The notes: generated from the letters alone by a model not told the origin. A DNA stretch of 64,000 bases from Polyangiaceae bacterium (GCA_016719945.1 JADJYE010000030.1:532691-596690), one strand, 5' to 3'; counted from the first letter of the stretch, positions 18,074 through 27,839 are shown. Program-made: numbers and translations.

Positions 18074-19459
18074 CTACGCGATCAAGGAGTCGATGCGGCC
18101 GCCCGGCAGGCTCGGGTCGCCGAAGTCGTCGAGCGGGCCGCCCGACGCGTTGGTGCAACCGAGCGCAGCGCCGATCGTGTTGAGGATCTTGTTGTTGGCG
18201 ACGTCGCCCGCGTCGACGTACACGCCGTTGCGCAGGGTGCCGCCAGCGCTGCCCGCGAGGATGTACGGCACGTTCTCGTACGAGTGCCACTTGTTGGACA
18301 GGTCGTTCGTGAAGACCGCCACGCCGCAGTCGAGCAGATCTCCGCTGGGCATCTCGTACGCCTGCAGCTTGCCGAGCAGGTAGCCGAACAGGCCGAGCAG
18401 CTTGCGGTCGATCAGGTGGTGGAGCACGTCCGCGTTGGGGATCGGATCACCCTCCGAGCCATCGGAGTCGATGCGGTGCGAGATCTTGTGGAACGTCTTC
18501 TGGACCGCGCCGTCGACGAAGTACGTGGTCTGATCGTTCCCGCAGCCGATCTGCAGGGTGGCCGCGCGGCGCACGCCGCACGCCATCGTCAGCGCGATGA
18601 TGTCGAAGTGGGTCCGGATCTGGTCCTCGATCGTGCCGTCGTCGTTGATGGCCTCGGCGACCGACGCGATGCTCGCGACCTCCGCGTCCGACAGGCCGCA
18701 GACGATGCCGATCTCGAGGTCACGGATCGACGTGAAGTGCAGGTCGAGCCGCTGCCGGTCCGCGGTCGACAGGTCGGACCGCGACATCAGCGTCTGCATC
18801 TGATCGCGGACGAGGTCGTTCACGCTCATCCGCCGCGCGCGCAAGGCCTCGAGGATCGCCGGGTCGACGTTGGAGAGACCGAACAGGTTCTCGTACACGG
18901 TGAGCGGGTTGTTCTCGGCCGCGCGGATCTGCAGCGGGCCGCGGTACGAGAGCACCTCGTCGAGGTAGCCGAACTTGCGCCCAGCGTAGAGGGTGAGGGG
19001 CTCCTCGCCGGCCGCGCCCAGCTCGCTCGTGATGCGGTTGTCGATCGACTCGCCCATCGAGAGCGACTCGTTCCCGGCTGGGTCGACCGACACCTGGGCG
19101 GCGGTGAGCACCTGGTTGCCGCCGCCGGAGTGGCCGCAGCCGTTGCTAGGAAACGCGAAGTTGCACCCGCGCACGATCGCCAGCCGATCGGCGTACGGGC
19201 CGAGCTCGGAGAGCGCGCGTCCGGTGTCGCCAGACAGCCCCGCGACGGTGAGCGCGCCCGGGCCCGCCGTCGGCCAGAACCGCTCGGGCTCGCCGTCGGA
19301 GGTCTCCTGGGCGACGCCGTTGCCCTGACGCACGAAGATGGCGAAGGGCGGCGCGTCGCCCTCGGCGGCGGAGGCCCGCTTCTTGGGCGCGAACGCGTCG
19401 AGGAAGGGCAAGGCGACGGCGCAGCCGCCGAGCCCGCGGAGAAGGTGGCGCCTTTTCAT
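18074..19459 (-). CDS. DUF1552 family protein, Tat-type signal
   Basis: 461 residues. N-terminus MKRRHLLRGLGGCAVALPFLDAFAP looks like a Tat signal. The body matches DUF1552, with FVRQGNGVAQ, GCNFAFPSNGCGHSGGGNQVLT, DVLHHLIDRKLL and NKWHSYENVPYILAG. DUF1552 proteins are partners of the DUF1592-type cytochrome-like proteins of planctomycetes and myxobacteria, and resemble the sulfatase/DUF1501 fold; their substrate is unknown. The ATG at 19459 shares its A with the stop of the upstream DUF1592 gene, so the two are translationally coupled. Confidence 0.88.
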   Translation of the reverse strand: MKRRHLLRGLGGCAVALPFLDAFAPKKRASAAEGDAPPFAIFVRQGNGVAQETSDGEPERFWPTAGPGALTVAGLSGDTGRALSELGPYADRLAIVRGCNFAFPSNGCGHSGGGNQVLTAAQVSVDPAGNESLSMGESIDNRITSELGAAGEEPLTLYAGRKFGYLDEVLSYRGPLQIRAAENNPLTVYENLFGLSNVDPAILEALRARRMSVNDLVRDQMQTLMSRSDLSTADRQRLDLHFTSIRDLEIGIVCGLSDAEVASIASVAEAINDDGTIEDQIRTHFDIIALTMACGVRRAATLQIGCGNDQTTYFVDGAVQKTFHKISHRIDSDGSEGDPIPNADVLHHLIDRKLLGLFGYLLGKLQAYEMPSGDLLDCGVAVFTNDLSNKWHSYENVPYILAGSAGGTLRNGVYVDAGDVANNKILNTIGAALGCTNASGGPLDDFGDPSLPGGRIDSLIA

Positions 19460-21153
19460 CACGGTTCCTCCGAGTCGATGACGCGGTAGCGGAAGACCGG
19501 GCTCTCGAGCAGCGCGGCGAGGACGTCGCGGACGGGCGCGCCCGCGTGCGACTCGTCGGCGAGCTGCTCGATCAGCGGGTCGTCGGCCGCGAGCACGTCG
19601 CGGCCGAGGGTGAACTCGACCCAGTACCGCGCGAAGCACGCGTGAGCCTGGGGGCTGTCGGCGAGGACATCGGACAGCTCGAGGGCGTCCGCGAAGGAGG
19701 TCTCGCCCTCGCGGAACGGGAAGGAGGCGGAGGCGTCGATGGGCAGGCCGCCCTCGTCGTCGCGCCACTCGCCCAGCGCGCCGTAGTGCTCGAAGGCGAA
19801 GCCGATGGGGTTGATGAAGGTGCCGTGGCAGGTCGCGCCACAGGTCCCAGGGCCGGTCAGCGCCCCGACCCGCTCGCGGTTGGTCTGCTCGTCTCCGAGC
19901 TGGGCGCCCATCGCCTCGTCCGGCGGATCGCCGAGGTCTTGGCAGATGAAGCGGCGGTTGATGAACACGCCCCGCAGGATCGTGTCGGGCTCGGTCTCGG
20001 TGCCTTTCCAGGCGAGGAAGCCCGAGCGCGTCAGCAGGCCCGAGCGCTGCGCCGCGTCGAGCTCGACCTGCGCGAAGCCGCTCTCGTCGAAGGTCAGGGT
20101 CGCGGGATCGAGGCCGTAGATCTCCGCGAGCTCCGCCGTCACGAAGGTGGTGCGCGAGGTGAGCAGCTCGCGCAGGCCCCCGTCCTCGTCGAGCATCACG
20201 TGCTCGGCGAACCGGTGCAGCTCCTCGCGCATGTCTTCGCCCACGGCCGGGTCGAAGTCCGGGTAGAGCGTGGGGCTCTTCGTCAGCGCCAGGTATTGCT
20301 CGGCGTCGCTCAGCTGGTCGGTGAAGCTGCGGATCGTGGCCCTCGCGCGATCGCTCGCGAGCAACCTGTCGATCTGCGCGCGCAGACCGTCGTCCGACTT
20401 CAGCTCGCCCTCGCCGGCCGCGCGGAACAGCTCTTCGTCGGGCATCGTGTCCCACAGGGTGTAGGACAGGCGGGTCGCGATCTCCCAGTCGGACAGCTCG
20501 ATCAGGCCGTTCACGTTGGGCAGCGCGCCGAGCTCGGCGCGGTAGACGAAGTACGGCGACTGCAAGAAGGCCTCGAGCGACAGCCGCACCCCCGCGGTGA
20601 AGGCGTCGTTCTCTGGGAAGTGGGTCGCGCCCTGGTTGAAGACCACCATCATCGCGGTGACCTCGTCAGCCGACAGCGGGCGCCGCCAGGCGCGCTGGCC
20701 GAAGGCGCGCAGCCACTCCTCGGCGCGATCGGGCATCGCCGCCGGCAGGTCGGCGGGGACGATCTTCGCGAGCAGCGCGGGATCTCCGACGACCAGCGTC
20801 GCGACCTCTTCGGCCGCGTCCTGGTAGTCGGACCAGAGCCCGGGCGTGACGTCGAGGGAGGCGGTGTTGTTGTCGAACGCCTTTCCGCCGAGGGGGTCGG
20901 GGGTGAACGAGCTCGAGGCGCCCACCGGCGCGTCGAGGCCGAACAGGTCGACGACCGTGTTCTCCCACTGACGGTGGGAGAGCCGCGCGAACCGCGTGCT
21001 CGGCGCGACCTCGACGCCCTCGGGGGTACACCCGATGCACGGACCGTCGTCGGTCGCGCCTCCGTCGGACGGGTCGCCGATCGCGCCCGTGCACGCGACG
21101 ACCGCGAGAGCGGCCCCGCAGATGAGCCCAAGTGCGCTGGTTCGAGGTGTCAC
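19459..21153 (-). CDS. DUF1592/DUF1588 multidomain lipoprotein
   Basis: 564 residues from GTG 21153, which places the lipoprotein signal (ALGLICGAALAVVAC) at the N-terminus; a longer in-frame extension is low complexity. The order is that of the DUF1587-1595-1592-1588-1585 proteins: LSHRQWENTVVDLFGLD, AFGQRAWRRPLSADEV, LEAFLQSPYFVYRAE, LTRSGFLAWKG, RGVFINRRFICQDLG, CGATCHGTFINPIGFAFEHYG, and a tail ending in FRYRVI. The CxxxCH motif may bind haem or a metal. These proteins form a fixed pair with DUF1552, which is the next gene. Proposed roles involve extracellular polymer use, but none is proven. Confidence 0.88.
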   Translation of the reverse strand: MTPRTSALGLICGAALAVVACTGAIGDPSDGGATDDGPCIGCTPEGVEVAPSTRFARLSHRQWENTVVDLFGLDAPVGASSSFTPDPLGGKAFDNNTASLDVTPGLWSDYQDAAEEVATLVVGDPALLAKIVPADLPAAMPDRAEEWLRAFGQRAWRRPLSADEVTAMMVVFNQGATHFPENDAFTAGVRLSLEAFLQSPYFVYRAELGALPNVNGLIELSDWEIATRLSYTLWDTMPDEELFRAAGEGELKSDDGLRAQIDRLLASDRARATIRSFTDQLSDAEQYLALTKSPTLYPDFDPAVGEDMREELHRFAEHVMLDEDGGLRELLTSRTTFVTAELAEIYGLDPATLTFDESGFAQVELDAAQRSGLLTRSGFLAWKGTETEPDTILRGVFINRRFICQDLGDPPDEAMGAQLGDEQTNRERVGALTGPGTCGATCHGTFINPIGFAFEHYGALGEWRDDEGGLPIDASASFPFREGETSFADALELSDVLADSPQAHACFARYWVEFTLGRDVLAADDPLIEQLADESHAGAPVRDVLAALLESPVFRYRVIDSEEP

Positions 21154-21307
21154 CTTCGCCTCCCGCCTCGAGAGTCGGCGATTTCGGTGAGCTTTTCCAC
21201 AGCGATGGTGGCGCGTCGGGGCGGCTTTCGCAGCCCGAGGACGATTCCGCTCGGGCTGTCGTCGGCACATCGACCCCTCGGACCCTTCGTGTAGGCTTCT
21301 CCGCGCC

Positions 21308-23314
21308 TTGGTGTGGCCCGCTCGTGCGCTCGCGACCTCGACGCTCTGGCTCCTGACGGGCCCGGGGCTCGCGCGCGCCGACGAGGCGCCTTCGCCCGCC
21401 GAGCCGGCTTCGGCGCCGTCGGCGCCGGCCCCGGAGGGGCCAAAGCCCTCGGAAGCGGAGCCTCCCGCGCCCGAGCCCGTTGAGGTCACCATCCGCGAAC
21501 CGGTCAAGCCGGCCGACTCGACCACCCTGACCCGCGCCGAGACCCGCACGATCCCTGGCGGGTTCGGCGATCCCTTTCGGGTCATCGAGTCGATCCCCTC
21601 GGTCGTGCCTCTCGCCTCGGGCGTCCCCTATTTCTACGTGCGCGGCGCCCCGCCCGGGAACATCGGGTACTTCCTCGACGGCATCCGCGTCCCGCTGTTG
21701 TTCCACCTCGGCCTGGGGCCGAGCGTCATCCACCCCGCGCTGATCGATCGCGTCGACGTCTCGCCCGGCTCGAACCCAGAGCTCGGGCGCTACGCCGGGG
21801 GCGTCGTGGCGGGCACCATCACCGCTCCGCGCGAGGAGCTGCGCGTTGAAGGAAACCTGCGCGCCGTCGACACGGGCGCCTTCCTGGAGGTGCCGTTCGA
21901 CGGTGGGCGAGGGGACGTGCTCGCTGCAGGGCGCTTCTCGTACACCGCGCTGCTCTTCTCGCTGATCAACTCCAGCACGGTCCTCAACTATTGGGACTAC
22001 GCCGCGCGTGCGAGCTACGAGATCAGCCCTGGGCACCGCGTCGGGGTGCTCGGCTTCGGCGCGTACGACCACCTCGGGGAGAAGCCAGAGGACGAGGACG
22101 AGCCGGAGAAGCTGCTCGTCGACACCATGTTCCACCGCCTCGACGTCTTCTACGACGTGCGGGTCGATGCCCGGACCCAGCTCCGCTACGACGTGGTGCT
22201 CGGCTGGGACGAGACGGGCTTCGACGAGGAGAAGGGCGTCGTCGACCGCTCGCTCAACGTCCGGGGGAAGCTGACGAGCCGGCTTCACGACGACCTGGAG
22301 GTGTTGGCCGGCATCGATCTCGCCGTCGACGACTACGAGGCCGACCTGGCAGACGAACAGGACGAGGATCAGGGCGGCTTCCCGTCCTTCTTCAGCTCGC
22401 GCCTCGACCTCGCGATGGGCCTGTACGCCATCTTTCCCATGCATCTCGGCGACCGGCTCTCGCTGCGCCCGGGCCTGCGCGCCGATGTCTACGCGTCGGG
22501 GACCGAGACCGAGGTCGCCGTCGACCCTTCGATCTCGGCGCGCCTCGAGATCGTCGAGGGGCTGGCGCTCGTCTCGGCCCACGGCCTCGCGTCGCAGATG
22601 CCGAGCTTCATCGTGGCCGGGCCAGGCTTCCGCCCCGGCCTCGACAAGCGCGGTCTGCAGCGCGCGTTCTCCTCGAGCCTCGCGCTCGAGTGGAGGCCTG
22701 ACGCCGACTGGAACCTGAAGGTCGGCGGCTACCGCTCGACGTTCTTCGAGCTCAACGACGCCCTGGGGACCTCGGCGCTGGGCGAAGAAGGCTTCCCGGA
22801 GGGCTTCGACGACTTCGACGACCGCTTCGACGGGACGAGCACAGGGCTCGAGATCTCCGTCCGGCGTCGGCTCAGCAGGGCGGTCGGCGCGATCCTCACG
22901 TACAGCCTCGGGCGCTCGGAGCGCAGCGACCGAACGGGTCGAACGTTCCCGTCGGGCTTCGACCGCACGCACGTGGCGACCGCGGCGGTGACGGCCGACT
23001 TCACGCACGGCTTCAAGGGCGGCGTGCGCCAGCTCTTCTACACGGGAGCGCCGCTGCTCGACGTGCGGGAGGACGAGGTCCTGGTGCGCAAGCGGCTGCC
23101 CCCGTTCTATCGCATCGACACCCGCTTCGAAAAGCGGTGGACCCTCGGCAAGACCGGCTTCATCTCGCTCGTGGTCGAGGTGCTGAACACCTTCCTCGCG
23201 CAGGAGGTGCTGGGAGAGGACTGCGTCGTCGACGACGCCGGCAGGCAGAGATGCTCGCCGTCGAAGCTCGGACCGGTGACCATCCCGAGCCTGGGCCTCG
23301 AGGGTGGATACTGA
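21308..23314 (+). CDS. TonB-dependent outer-membrane receptor
   Basis: 668-residue exported protein. A signal peptide (to about residue 24, ARA-DE) precedes a Pro/Ala/Glu-rich segment, then a plug domain (DPFRVIESIPSVVPLASG, YFYVRGAPPGNIGYFLDGIRVP, IDRVDVSPGSNPELGRYAGGVVAGT). A beta-barrel of alternating strands follows to the end (VVEVLNTFLAQEVLG). It should import a large or scarce ligand using TonB energy; the ligand is unknown. It starts at TTG 21308 or GTG 21311. It is divergent from the DUF1592/DUF1552 pair, which fits a shared uptake or surface-degradation task, though no Fur-like site was seen here. Confidence 0.85.
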   Translation: MVWPARALATSTLWLLTGPGLARADEAPSPAEPASAPSAPAPEGPKPSEAEPPAPEPVEVTIREPVKPADSTTLTRAETRTIPGGFGDPFRVIESIPSVVPLASGVPYFYVRGAPPGNIGYFLDGIRVPLLFHLGLGPSVIHPALIDRVDVSPGSNPELGRYAGGVVAGTITAPREELRVEGNLRAVDTGAFLEVPFDGGRGDVLAAGRFSYTALLFSLINSSTVLNYWDYAARASYEISPGHRVGVLGFGAYDHLGEKPEDEDEPEKLLVDTMFHRLDVFYDVRVDARTQLRYDVVLGWDETGFDEEKGVVDRSLNVRGKLTSRLHDDLEVLAGIDLAVDDYEADLADEQDEDQGGFPSFFSSRLDLAMGLYAIFPMHLGDRLSLRPGLRADVYASGTETEVAVDPSISARLEIVEGLALVSAHGLASQMPSFIVAGPGFRPGLDKRGLQRAFSSSLALEWRPDADWNLKVGGYRSTFFELNDALGTSALGEEGFPEGFDDFDDRFDGTSTGLEISVRRRLSRAVGAILTYSLGRSERSDRTGRTFPSGFDRTHVATAAVTADFTHGFKGGVRQLFYTGAPLLDVREDEVLVRKRLPPFYRIDTRFEKRWTLGKTGFISLVVEVLNTFLAQEVLGEDCVVDDAGRQRCSPSKLGPVTIPSLGLEGGY

Positions 23315-23342
23315 GTGACCGTCGAGATCGCCACGCGACCTC

Positions 23343-24386
23343 TCAGCGGCCGCCGAGCGTGCGCTCTGTGATCGCCTCGAGCTCCGACAGCGCCGACGCG
23401 AGGCTCTCGGCGAGCTCGAGCTGGCCGCGCGCGCGGGCCAGGTTGTGCTCACCGCGCGCCGCGAAGCGCGCCGCGTCGAAGGCGAAGTAGCGCTCCTCGA
23501 GCGCGTCGGTCAGAAACCGCAGCGCGAGCTCGCACGCGATCGTGAGCACGCCGCGGGGCAACAGCTCGAGCTCCGTGGGCTCGAGCGAGAGGCCCTCGGC
23601 CCCCTGGGCGTACCCCAGGAGCGCCGCCTCGAAGAGCCCGACATCCACGTGAGCCCCGGGCTCGTCCTCTCGCCGTGGGTTGCACCAGCTGCGGATCGCG
23701 TCGCCGAGCTCGAACGGCCACGCCATGTGCGCGAGGGTGTCGAGGTCGACCAGGCACAAGCCGTGGCCCTCGGGCGAAAAGAGGATGTTCGAGGACTTGA
23801 GATCCCCGTGCGCGTGGCGCGCGCGGGTCACGTCGACCGGGAGCAACAGGGGGGAGTGTCGCTCGAGTCGGCGCGACAGCTCTCGGACCGACGCGAAGAG
23901 CCGGTGCCCGCGCTCGGCCTCCAGCGCGGCCTCGAGGCCGCGGCGCCGGAACGCCACGTCGTGGATGCCGGGCCGGGTGTGCACGTAAACGCGGTCGAGG
24001 TCGGCGAGCGCTGCGTGGGTGCGACCGACCACACGCCCGGCCTCGCGCACGCGGGGTCGGGCGTCGAGGCGGTCGTGGCTCTCGCTGCCCTCGATGAAGG
24101 TCATCACGCGCAGCGAGCGGCCCTCGGCATCGACGACACACAGCTCGCCTCGGTCGCTCCGCACGAGCCGAGGGGTGAGGACCCCCTTGCTCGCGAGGTG
24201 CGCGGTCACCGCCTCGATGTCCTCGTGGACCCGCGGACCGAACGCAGGGTGCACGTGCTGGGCGATCACGCGCGCGCCGCGCAAGGTCCCGCTCCAGGTG
24301 GCGTTGATGAGGCCTGTTCCGTAAGGCGAGGGGTCGAGGCAGAGCCCGGACCAGTGGTCTTGCAGGAGCCGCCGCGCGTCTTCCAA
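23343..24386 (-). CDS. Phosphotransferase/kinase-fold protein (APH-like)
   Basis: About 347 residues from TTG 24386. It shows the aminoglycoside/homoserine-kinase-like fold: PYGTGLINATW, VMTFIEGSESHDRL, the catalytic HAHGDLKSSNILF and metal-binding LCLVDLDTLA, with AWPFELGDAIRSWCNP after it. This resembles small-molecule kinases of the ChoK/HomK/Ndk-like branch acting on sugars, amino acids or choline. A longer in-frame version reaches 24611 but overlaps the divergent gene; the TTG start removes the overlap. The substrate is not determinable here. Confidence 0.78.
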   Translation of the reverse strand: MEDARRLLQDHWSGLCLDPSPYGTGLINATWSGTLRGARVIAQHVHPAFGPRVHEDIEAVTAHLASKGVLTPRLVRSDRGELCVVDAEGRSLRVMTFIEGSESHDRLDARPRVREAGRVVGRTHAALADLDRVYVHTRPGIHDVAFRRRGLEAALEAERGHRLFASVRELSRRLERHSPLLLPVDVTRARHAHGDLKSSNILFSPEGHGLCLVDLDTLAHMAWPFELGDAIRSWCNPRREDEPGAHVDVGLFEAALLGYAQGAEGLSLEPTELELLPRGVLTIACELALRFLTDALEERYFAFDAARFAARGEHNLARARGQLELAESLASALSELEAITERTLGGR

Positions 24387-24435
24387 GGGCGCCGAGAATA
24401 CGACGCCGGCCCGCGTCCGCGGTAGCTTCGCGCCG

Positions 24436-25815
24436 ATGTCCGGCTCGGGCTCGGCCCCGCTCCACAAAACCCTCCGCCGCCGCGACCTGCTGCGCGTCGC
24501 GGGCGCCGCCGCGTTGCCCGCCGCCTGCGCGCGCTCCCCGGGCGAGGCGGTGCCGGCTCTGGGCCCGCCCGCGCCGGTCGCGCCGCCGGCCTTGGCAGCC
24601 GCGCCCCCCACGCGCTGCGCGCCGCCGTCGCTGCCTCCCGAGCCGCCTGGCCTGGCGCCTCAAGCCGCGCCCGGGGATCCGGCTCGCGTGGCGATCGCAC
24701 GCGCCGCCGCGCTCGCTGGCTTCTACGACGCCCTCGACGCGCTCGCGTCGGGCGAGGCCACCGACCACCTTCGCATCGCCGTCTTCGGGGACTCCAACCT
24801 CACGCTCGATCTGCCGACCGGTCGGCTCCGGCGGCGCCTTCAGCGCTGGCTCGGTGACGGGGGCCACGGGTTCGTCGCGCTAGGGCGGCCCTGGGCCCAC
24901 TACAAGCACATGGACGTCGCGCACGACGTCTCGGGCTGGACCTCCTACGCGATCACCACGAAGCCGACCGGCGACGGGATGTACGGCCTGAGCGGGATCG
25001 CGGCCGAGAACCAGTGGCAAGGCGCGGTCACCTGGGTCGAGACGGCGCGCGAAGGCTCGCCTGTCGGGACGAAGGCGAGCCGCTTCGATGTCTTCTTCGC
25101 CGCGCGCCCCGGCGGCGGCGCGGTGCGGCTGCTCATCGATCGCGAGGGGGTAGGGGAGGTCGACACGCGCGCGAGCGGGCGTGAGCTCGGCATGCGGCGC
25201 TTGGTGGTGCCCGACGCAGCGCACCGCCTGGAGGTCGTGTCCGCGAGCGCTCAGACGGCGCGCATGCTCGGCGTCGCGCTCGAGCGCGACGCGCCGGGCG
25301 TCGTGGTCGACTCGTTCGGCGTCGGCTCGTTGAACACCAAGTCCCTCGGCCGCCACGATCCGGAGTTCTTTCGGTCCATGCTGGAGCGGCGGCGCTACGA
25401 CCTCATCGTGTTCATGACGGGGGCCAACGATCTGTTCACCATGGATGCCGTCCCCGGCACGATGAAAAAGGTCCTCTCGCTCTGTCGCGCAGCGCTGCCC
25501 CGGGCGTCGCTCCTGATGCTGACCCCGCCAGACCGAGGCCTGATCAAGCCCATGAGAGAGACCCAGCTCGTGGTCGCCCAGCGGCGGGTCGTCGCCGAGG
25601 AGGAGGGCTGCGCGCTGTGGGACCAGTTCGAGGCGATGGGCGGAGCTGGCTCGATGGCGCGCTTCGTGAAAGCCGAGCTCGCGATGAAGGACGCCGTGCA
25701 CCTCAACGACAAGGGCGCCGCGTTCATCGCCGATCGCCTGCTCGACGCCCTCCTGGAGGGCCACGCGGGGCGAGCCCAGGCGCCCAGGCCCTGCAAAAGG
25801 GCGGGCCAGGCTTGA
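24436..25815 (+). CDS. SGNH/GDSL hydrolase, exported
   Basis: 459 residues. The N-terminus has a twin-arginine-like RRRDLLRVAGAAALPAACA, then a Pro/Ala-rich linker. The SGNH domain shows block I GDSN (Ser120), block III GAND (331-332), and a C-terminal DAVHLND carrying Asp and His. A beta-rich insert (FDVFFAARPGGGAVRLLIDREG) lies between, as in envelope polysaccharide or peptidoglycan O-acetyl esterases. It probably removes or transfers acyl groups on a cell-surface polymer. It is divergent from the phosphotransferase gene by about 50 bp. Confidence 0.83.
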   Translation: MSGSGSAPLHKTLRRRDLLRVAGAAALPAACARSPGEAVPALGPPAPVAPPALAAAPPTRCAPPSLPPEPPGLAPQAAPGDPARVAIARAAALAGFYDALDALASGEATDHLRIAVFGDSNLTLDLPTGRLRRRLQRWLGDGGHGFVALGRPWAHYKHMDVAHDVSGWTSYAITTKPTGDGMYGLSGIAAENQWQGAVTWVETAREGSPVGTKASRFDVFFAARPGGGAVRLLIDREGVGEVDTRASGRELGMRRLVVPDAAHRLEVVSASAQTARMLGVALERDAPGVVVDSFGVGSLNTKSLGRHDPEFFRSMLERRRYDLIVFMTGANDLFTMDAVPGTMKKVLSLCRAALPRASLLMLTPPDRGLIKPMRETQLVVAQRRVVAEEEGCALWDQFEAMGGAGSMARFVKAELAMKDAVHLNDKGAAFIADRLLDALLEGHAGRAQAPRPCKRAGQA

Positions 25816-25849
25816 ACGGATGGCGCCATCGGTGCAACGATCTGGGAGC

Positions 25850-26197
25850 GTGAGGCTACCTATCGTCATCCGCTCCCTGGGGGTCATCTTGATATCCCCT
25901 CTGCTCACCGTCCCGACGAGCGTCGTGGTCGGCGGGAGCCCGGAGGCGCTCGCCTCGAGCCCCGAGGCCCCCGGGCCCATGCCGTCCGAGGCGGTCTACT
26001 CCGACGCCATCACCAACGTCGCCAAGCGCGCCGCGCCAGACTCCGACGCCGCGCTGCAGTCCGCCGCGCTGCGGCCCGCGGCCGTCGCGCCCGCGGCCGT
26101 CGCGCCCGCGTCCGTCGAGGTCAGCGTGCAGTGCGGGCAAGAAGGCTGCGTCGTGGTGAGCGGGCTCGAGGTCACCATCGTCGAGAGCGTGCACTGA
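25850..26197 (+). CDS. Small exported hypothetical protein
   Basis: About 115 residues from GTG 25850 (an in-frame ATG also exists at 25820). The N-terminus is hydrophobic (VILISPLLTVPTSVVV), consistent with a signal or anchor. An Ala/Pro/Ser-rich middle with AAVAP repeats follows, and the end has two Cys (VQCGQEGCVVV) that could form a disulphide. No family was recognised. It lies between the SGNH gene and pyrC on the same strand. Confidence 0.5.
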   Translation: MRLPIVIRSLGVILISPLLTVPTSVVVGGSPEALASSPEAPGPMPSEAVYSDAITNVAKRAAPDSDAALQSAALRPAAVAPAAVAPASVEVSVQCGQEGCVVVSGLEVTIVESVH

Positions 26198-26231
26198 TCC
26201 CGCCGGGGCTGTGCTAGACGCCTCCGACACG

Positions 26232-27575
26232 ATGGCCTCTACGATCACGGCCTCTGGCTCGATGGGCTCCGCGGCGACCCGCGACGTGCTGGTCCTCACC
26301 GAGGTGCGGGCGATCGATCCTGCAGAGGGGCTCGACGGCGTGGTCGACGTCGTCATCGAGGGAGGGCGAATCACTCGGCTCGGGCCCGGCGCCGCCACCG
26401 ACGAGCTGCTCCGCTCCGAGCGCAGCGACCGGATCGACGGGCGCGGCGCGTGGGTCGTCCCGGCCTTCGTCGACCTGCACGCGCACCTGCGTGAGCCGGG
26501 CGAGGAGTACAAGGAGGACATCAAGACCGGGCTCACGGCGGCCGCGCGCGGAGGCTTCGGCCACGTTTGCGTCATGCCCAACACCAAGCCGGTCAATGAC
26601 CGCCGCTCGATCACCGAGGCGATGGTCGCGCGCGCGAGAGAGGTCGGTGGCCCGCGCCTGCACCCGATCGGCGCGATCACCATGGGCCAGAACGGCGGCG
26701 AGCTGACGGAGATGGCCGATCTGCGCGACGCCGGCGCGGTCGGCGTCAGCGACGACGGCAAGTGCGTCATGAGCGCGGCGGTGCTGCGGCGCGCGCTCGA
26801 GTACGCGCGCACCTTCGATCTGCCGGTCATCCAGCACGCCGAGGATCACACCCTGACAGAGGGCGCTCAGATGCACGAGGGCGCGATCTCGGCGCGGCTC
26901 GGCCTACGAGGGTGGCCGCGCGTCGCGGAGGACGTCATCGTCGCGCGAGATCTGCTGCTGGCGGAGGCCACGGGGGCCCGCTATCACGTCGCCCACATCT
27001 CCACGCGAGGCGCCGTGCGGCTCGTCCGTGACGCGAAAGACCGCGGGATCTCGGTGACGGCCGAGGTCACGCCGCACCACCTCATGCTCACCCACGAGGC
27101 CGTGCTCGGGTACGACACCGCCTGCAAGGTCAACCCCCCGCTGCGCGAGCAAGAAGATGTCGACGCGCTGCGGGCTGCCCTCGCCGACGGCACGATCGAC
27201 TGCATCGCGACCGACCACGCGCCGCACTCGAGCCTCGAGAAGGACTGCGAGTTCGCCGAGGCGAAGCCTGGCATGATCGGGCTCGAGCTCGTCGTGCCGG
27301 TCTTGCTCCGGCTGGTGAGGCAGGGCGCCCTGCCGCTCGCACGCCTCGTCGACGCCCTGACCGCGGCCCCCTGCCGCGTCGTGTCCATCGAGCGGCCGCG
27401 CCTCAAAGAGGGCGCCTCCGCGGAGTTGACGCTCATTCAGCCCGAGCGTCCTGTCACGCTCGACGGCTTCGCCTCCAAGAGCAAGAACACGCCCTTCTTG
27501 GGCAAACAGGAGCTCGGCGCCGTCGCGCTGACCTTCGCGGGCGGGCGCATCGCGCACCGCCTGTCGGGCGTCTGA
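26232..27575 (+). CDS. pyrC: Dihydroorotase (type I)
   Basis: 447-residue zinc amidohydrolase of pyrimidine synthesis, converting carbamoyl-aspartate and dihydroorotate. Motifs in order: DLHAHLREPG with the HxH metal pair, VMPNTKPV, IQHAEDH, VAHISTRGAV, EVTPHHLML, CKVNPPLR, and IDCIATDHAPH with the catalytic Asp. The HLREPG form marks the type I (PyrC/AllB-like) group. An N-terminal extension to 26211 is in frame, but ATG 26232 is a better start. No other pyr gene is next to it. Confidence 0.95.
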   Translation: MASTITASGSMGSAATRDVLVLTEVRAIDPAEGLDGVVDVVIEGGRITRLGPGAATDELLRSERSDRIDGRGAWVVPAFVDLHAHLREPGEEYKEDIKTGLTAAARGGFGHVCVMPNTKPVNDRRSITEAMVARAREVGGPRLHPIGAITMGQNGGELTEMADLRDAGAVGVSDDGKCVMSAAVLRRALEYARTFDLPVIQHAEDHTLTEGAQMHEGAISARLGLRGWPRVAEDVIVARDLLLAEATGARYHVAHISTRGAVRLVRDAKDRGISVTAEVTPHHLMLTHEAVLGYDTACKVNPPLREQEDVDALRAALADGTIDCIATDHAPHSSLEKDCEFAEAKPGMIGLELVVPVLLRLVRQGALPLARLVDALTAAPCRVVSIERPRLKEGASAELTLIQPERPVTLDGFASKSKNTPFLGKQELGAVALTFAGGRIAHRLSGV

Positions 27576-27584
27576 AGGCGCTCG

Positions 27585-27839
27585 CTACGTAGCGCGCTTC
27601 GTGGCGACGAACGCCACGAGCCGGTCGATCGAGTCGAGGTTGTCCGGGACGAGCTCGTGATCCTCGACCTTGATTCCGAAGTCGCTCTCCAAGAACGCGA
27701 CGATCTCGAGGATGCCGGTCGAGTCCACGATGCCCCTGTCGAGGAGCGACGCGTCGTCGACCAGCAGCGACTTGTCCGCGATGTAGAAGTTGGTCTCCAG
27801 GAACGCGCGGATCCGCTGCTTCGTGCTCGGGTCGCTCAC
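27585..27839 (-). CDS. Acyl carrier protein
   Basis: About 84 residues from GTG 27839 (an ATG at 27875 gives 96). A short helical acidic protein with the phosphopantetheine site at VDSTG: Ser in a DS(T/L) context inside LLDRGIVDSTGILEIVAFLE. It lies 25-60 bp downstream of the asparagine-synthetase gene on the same strand. A stand-alone ACP beside an AsnB-type amidotransferase suggests that an acyl or aminoacyl group is carried as a thioester and amidated, but no ligase or condensation enzyme is adjacent. Confidence 0.85.
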   Translation of the reverse strand: MSDPSTKQRIRAFLETNFYIADKSLLVDDASLLDRGIVDSTGILEIVAFLESDFGIKVEDHELVPDNLDSIDRLVAFVATKRAT

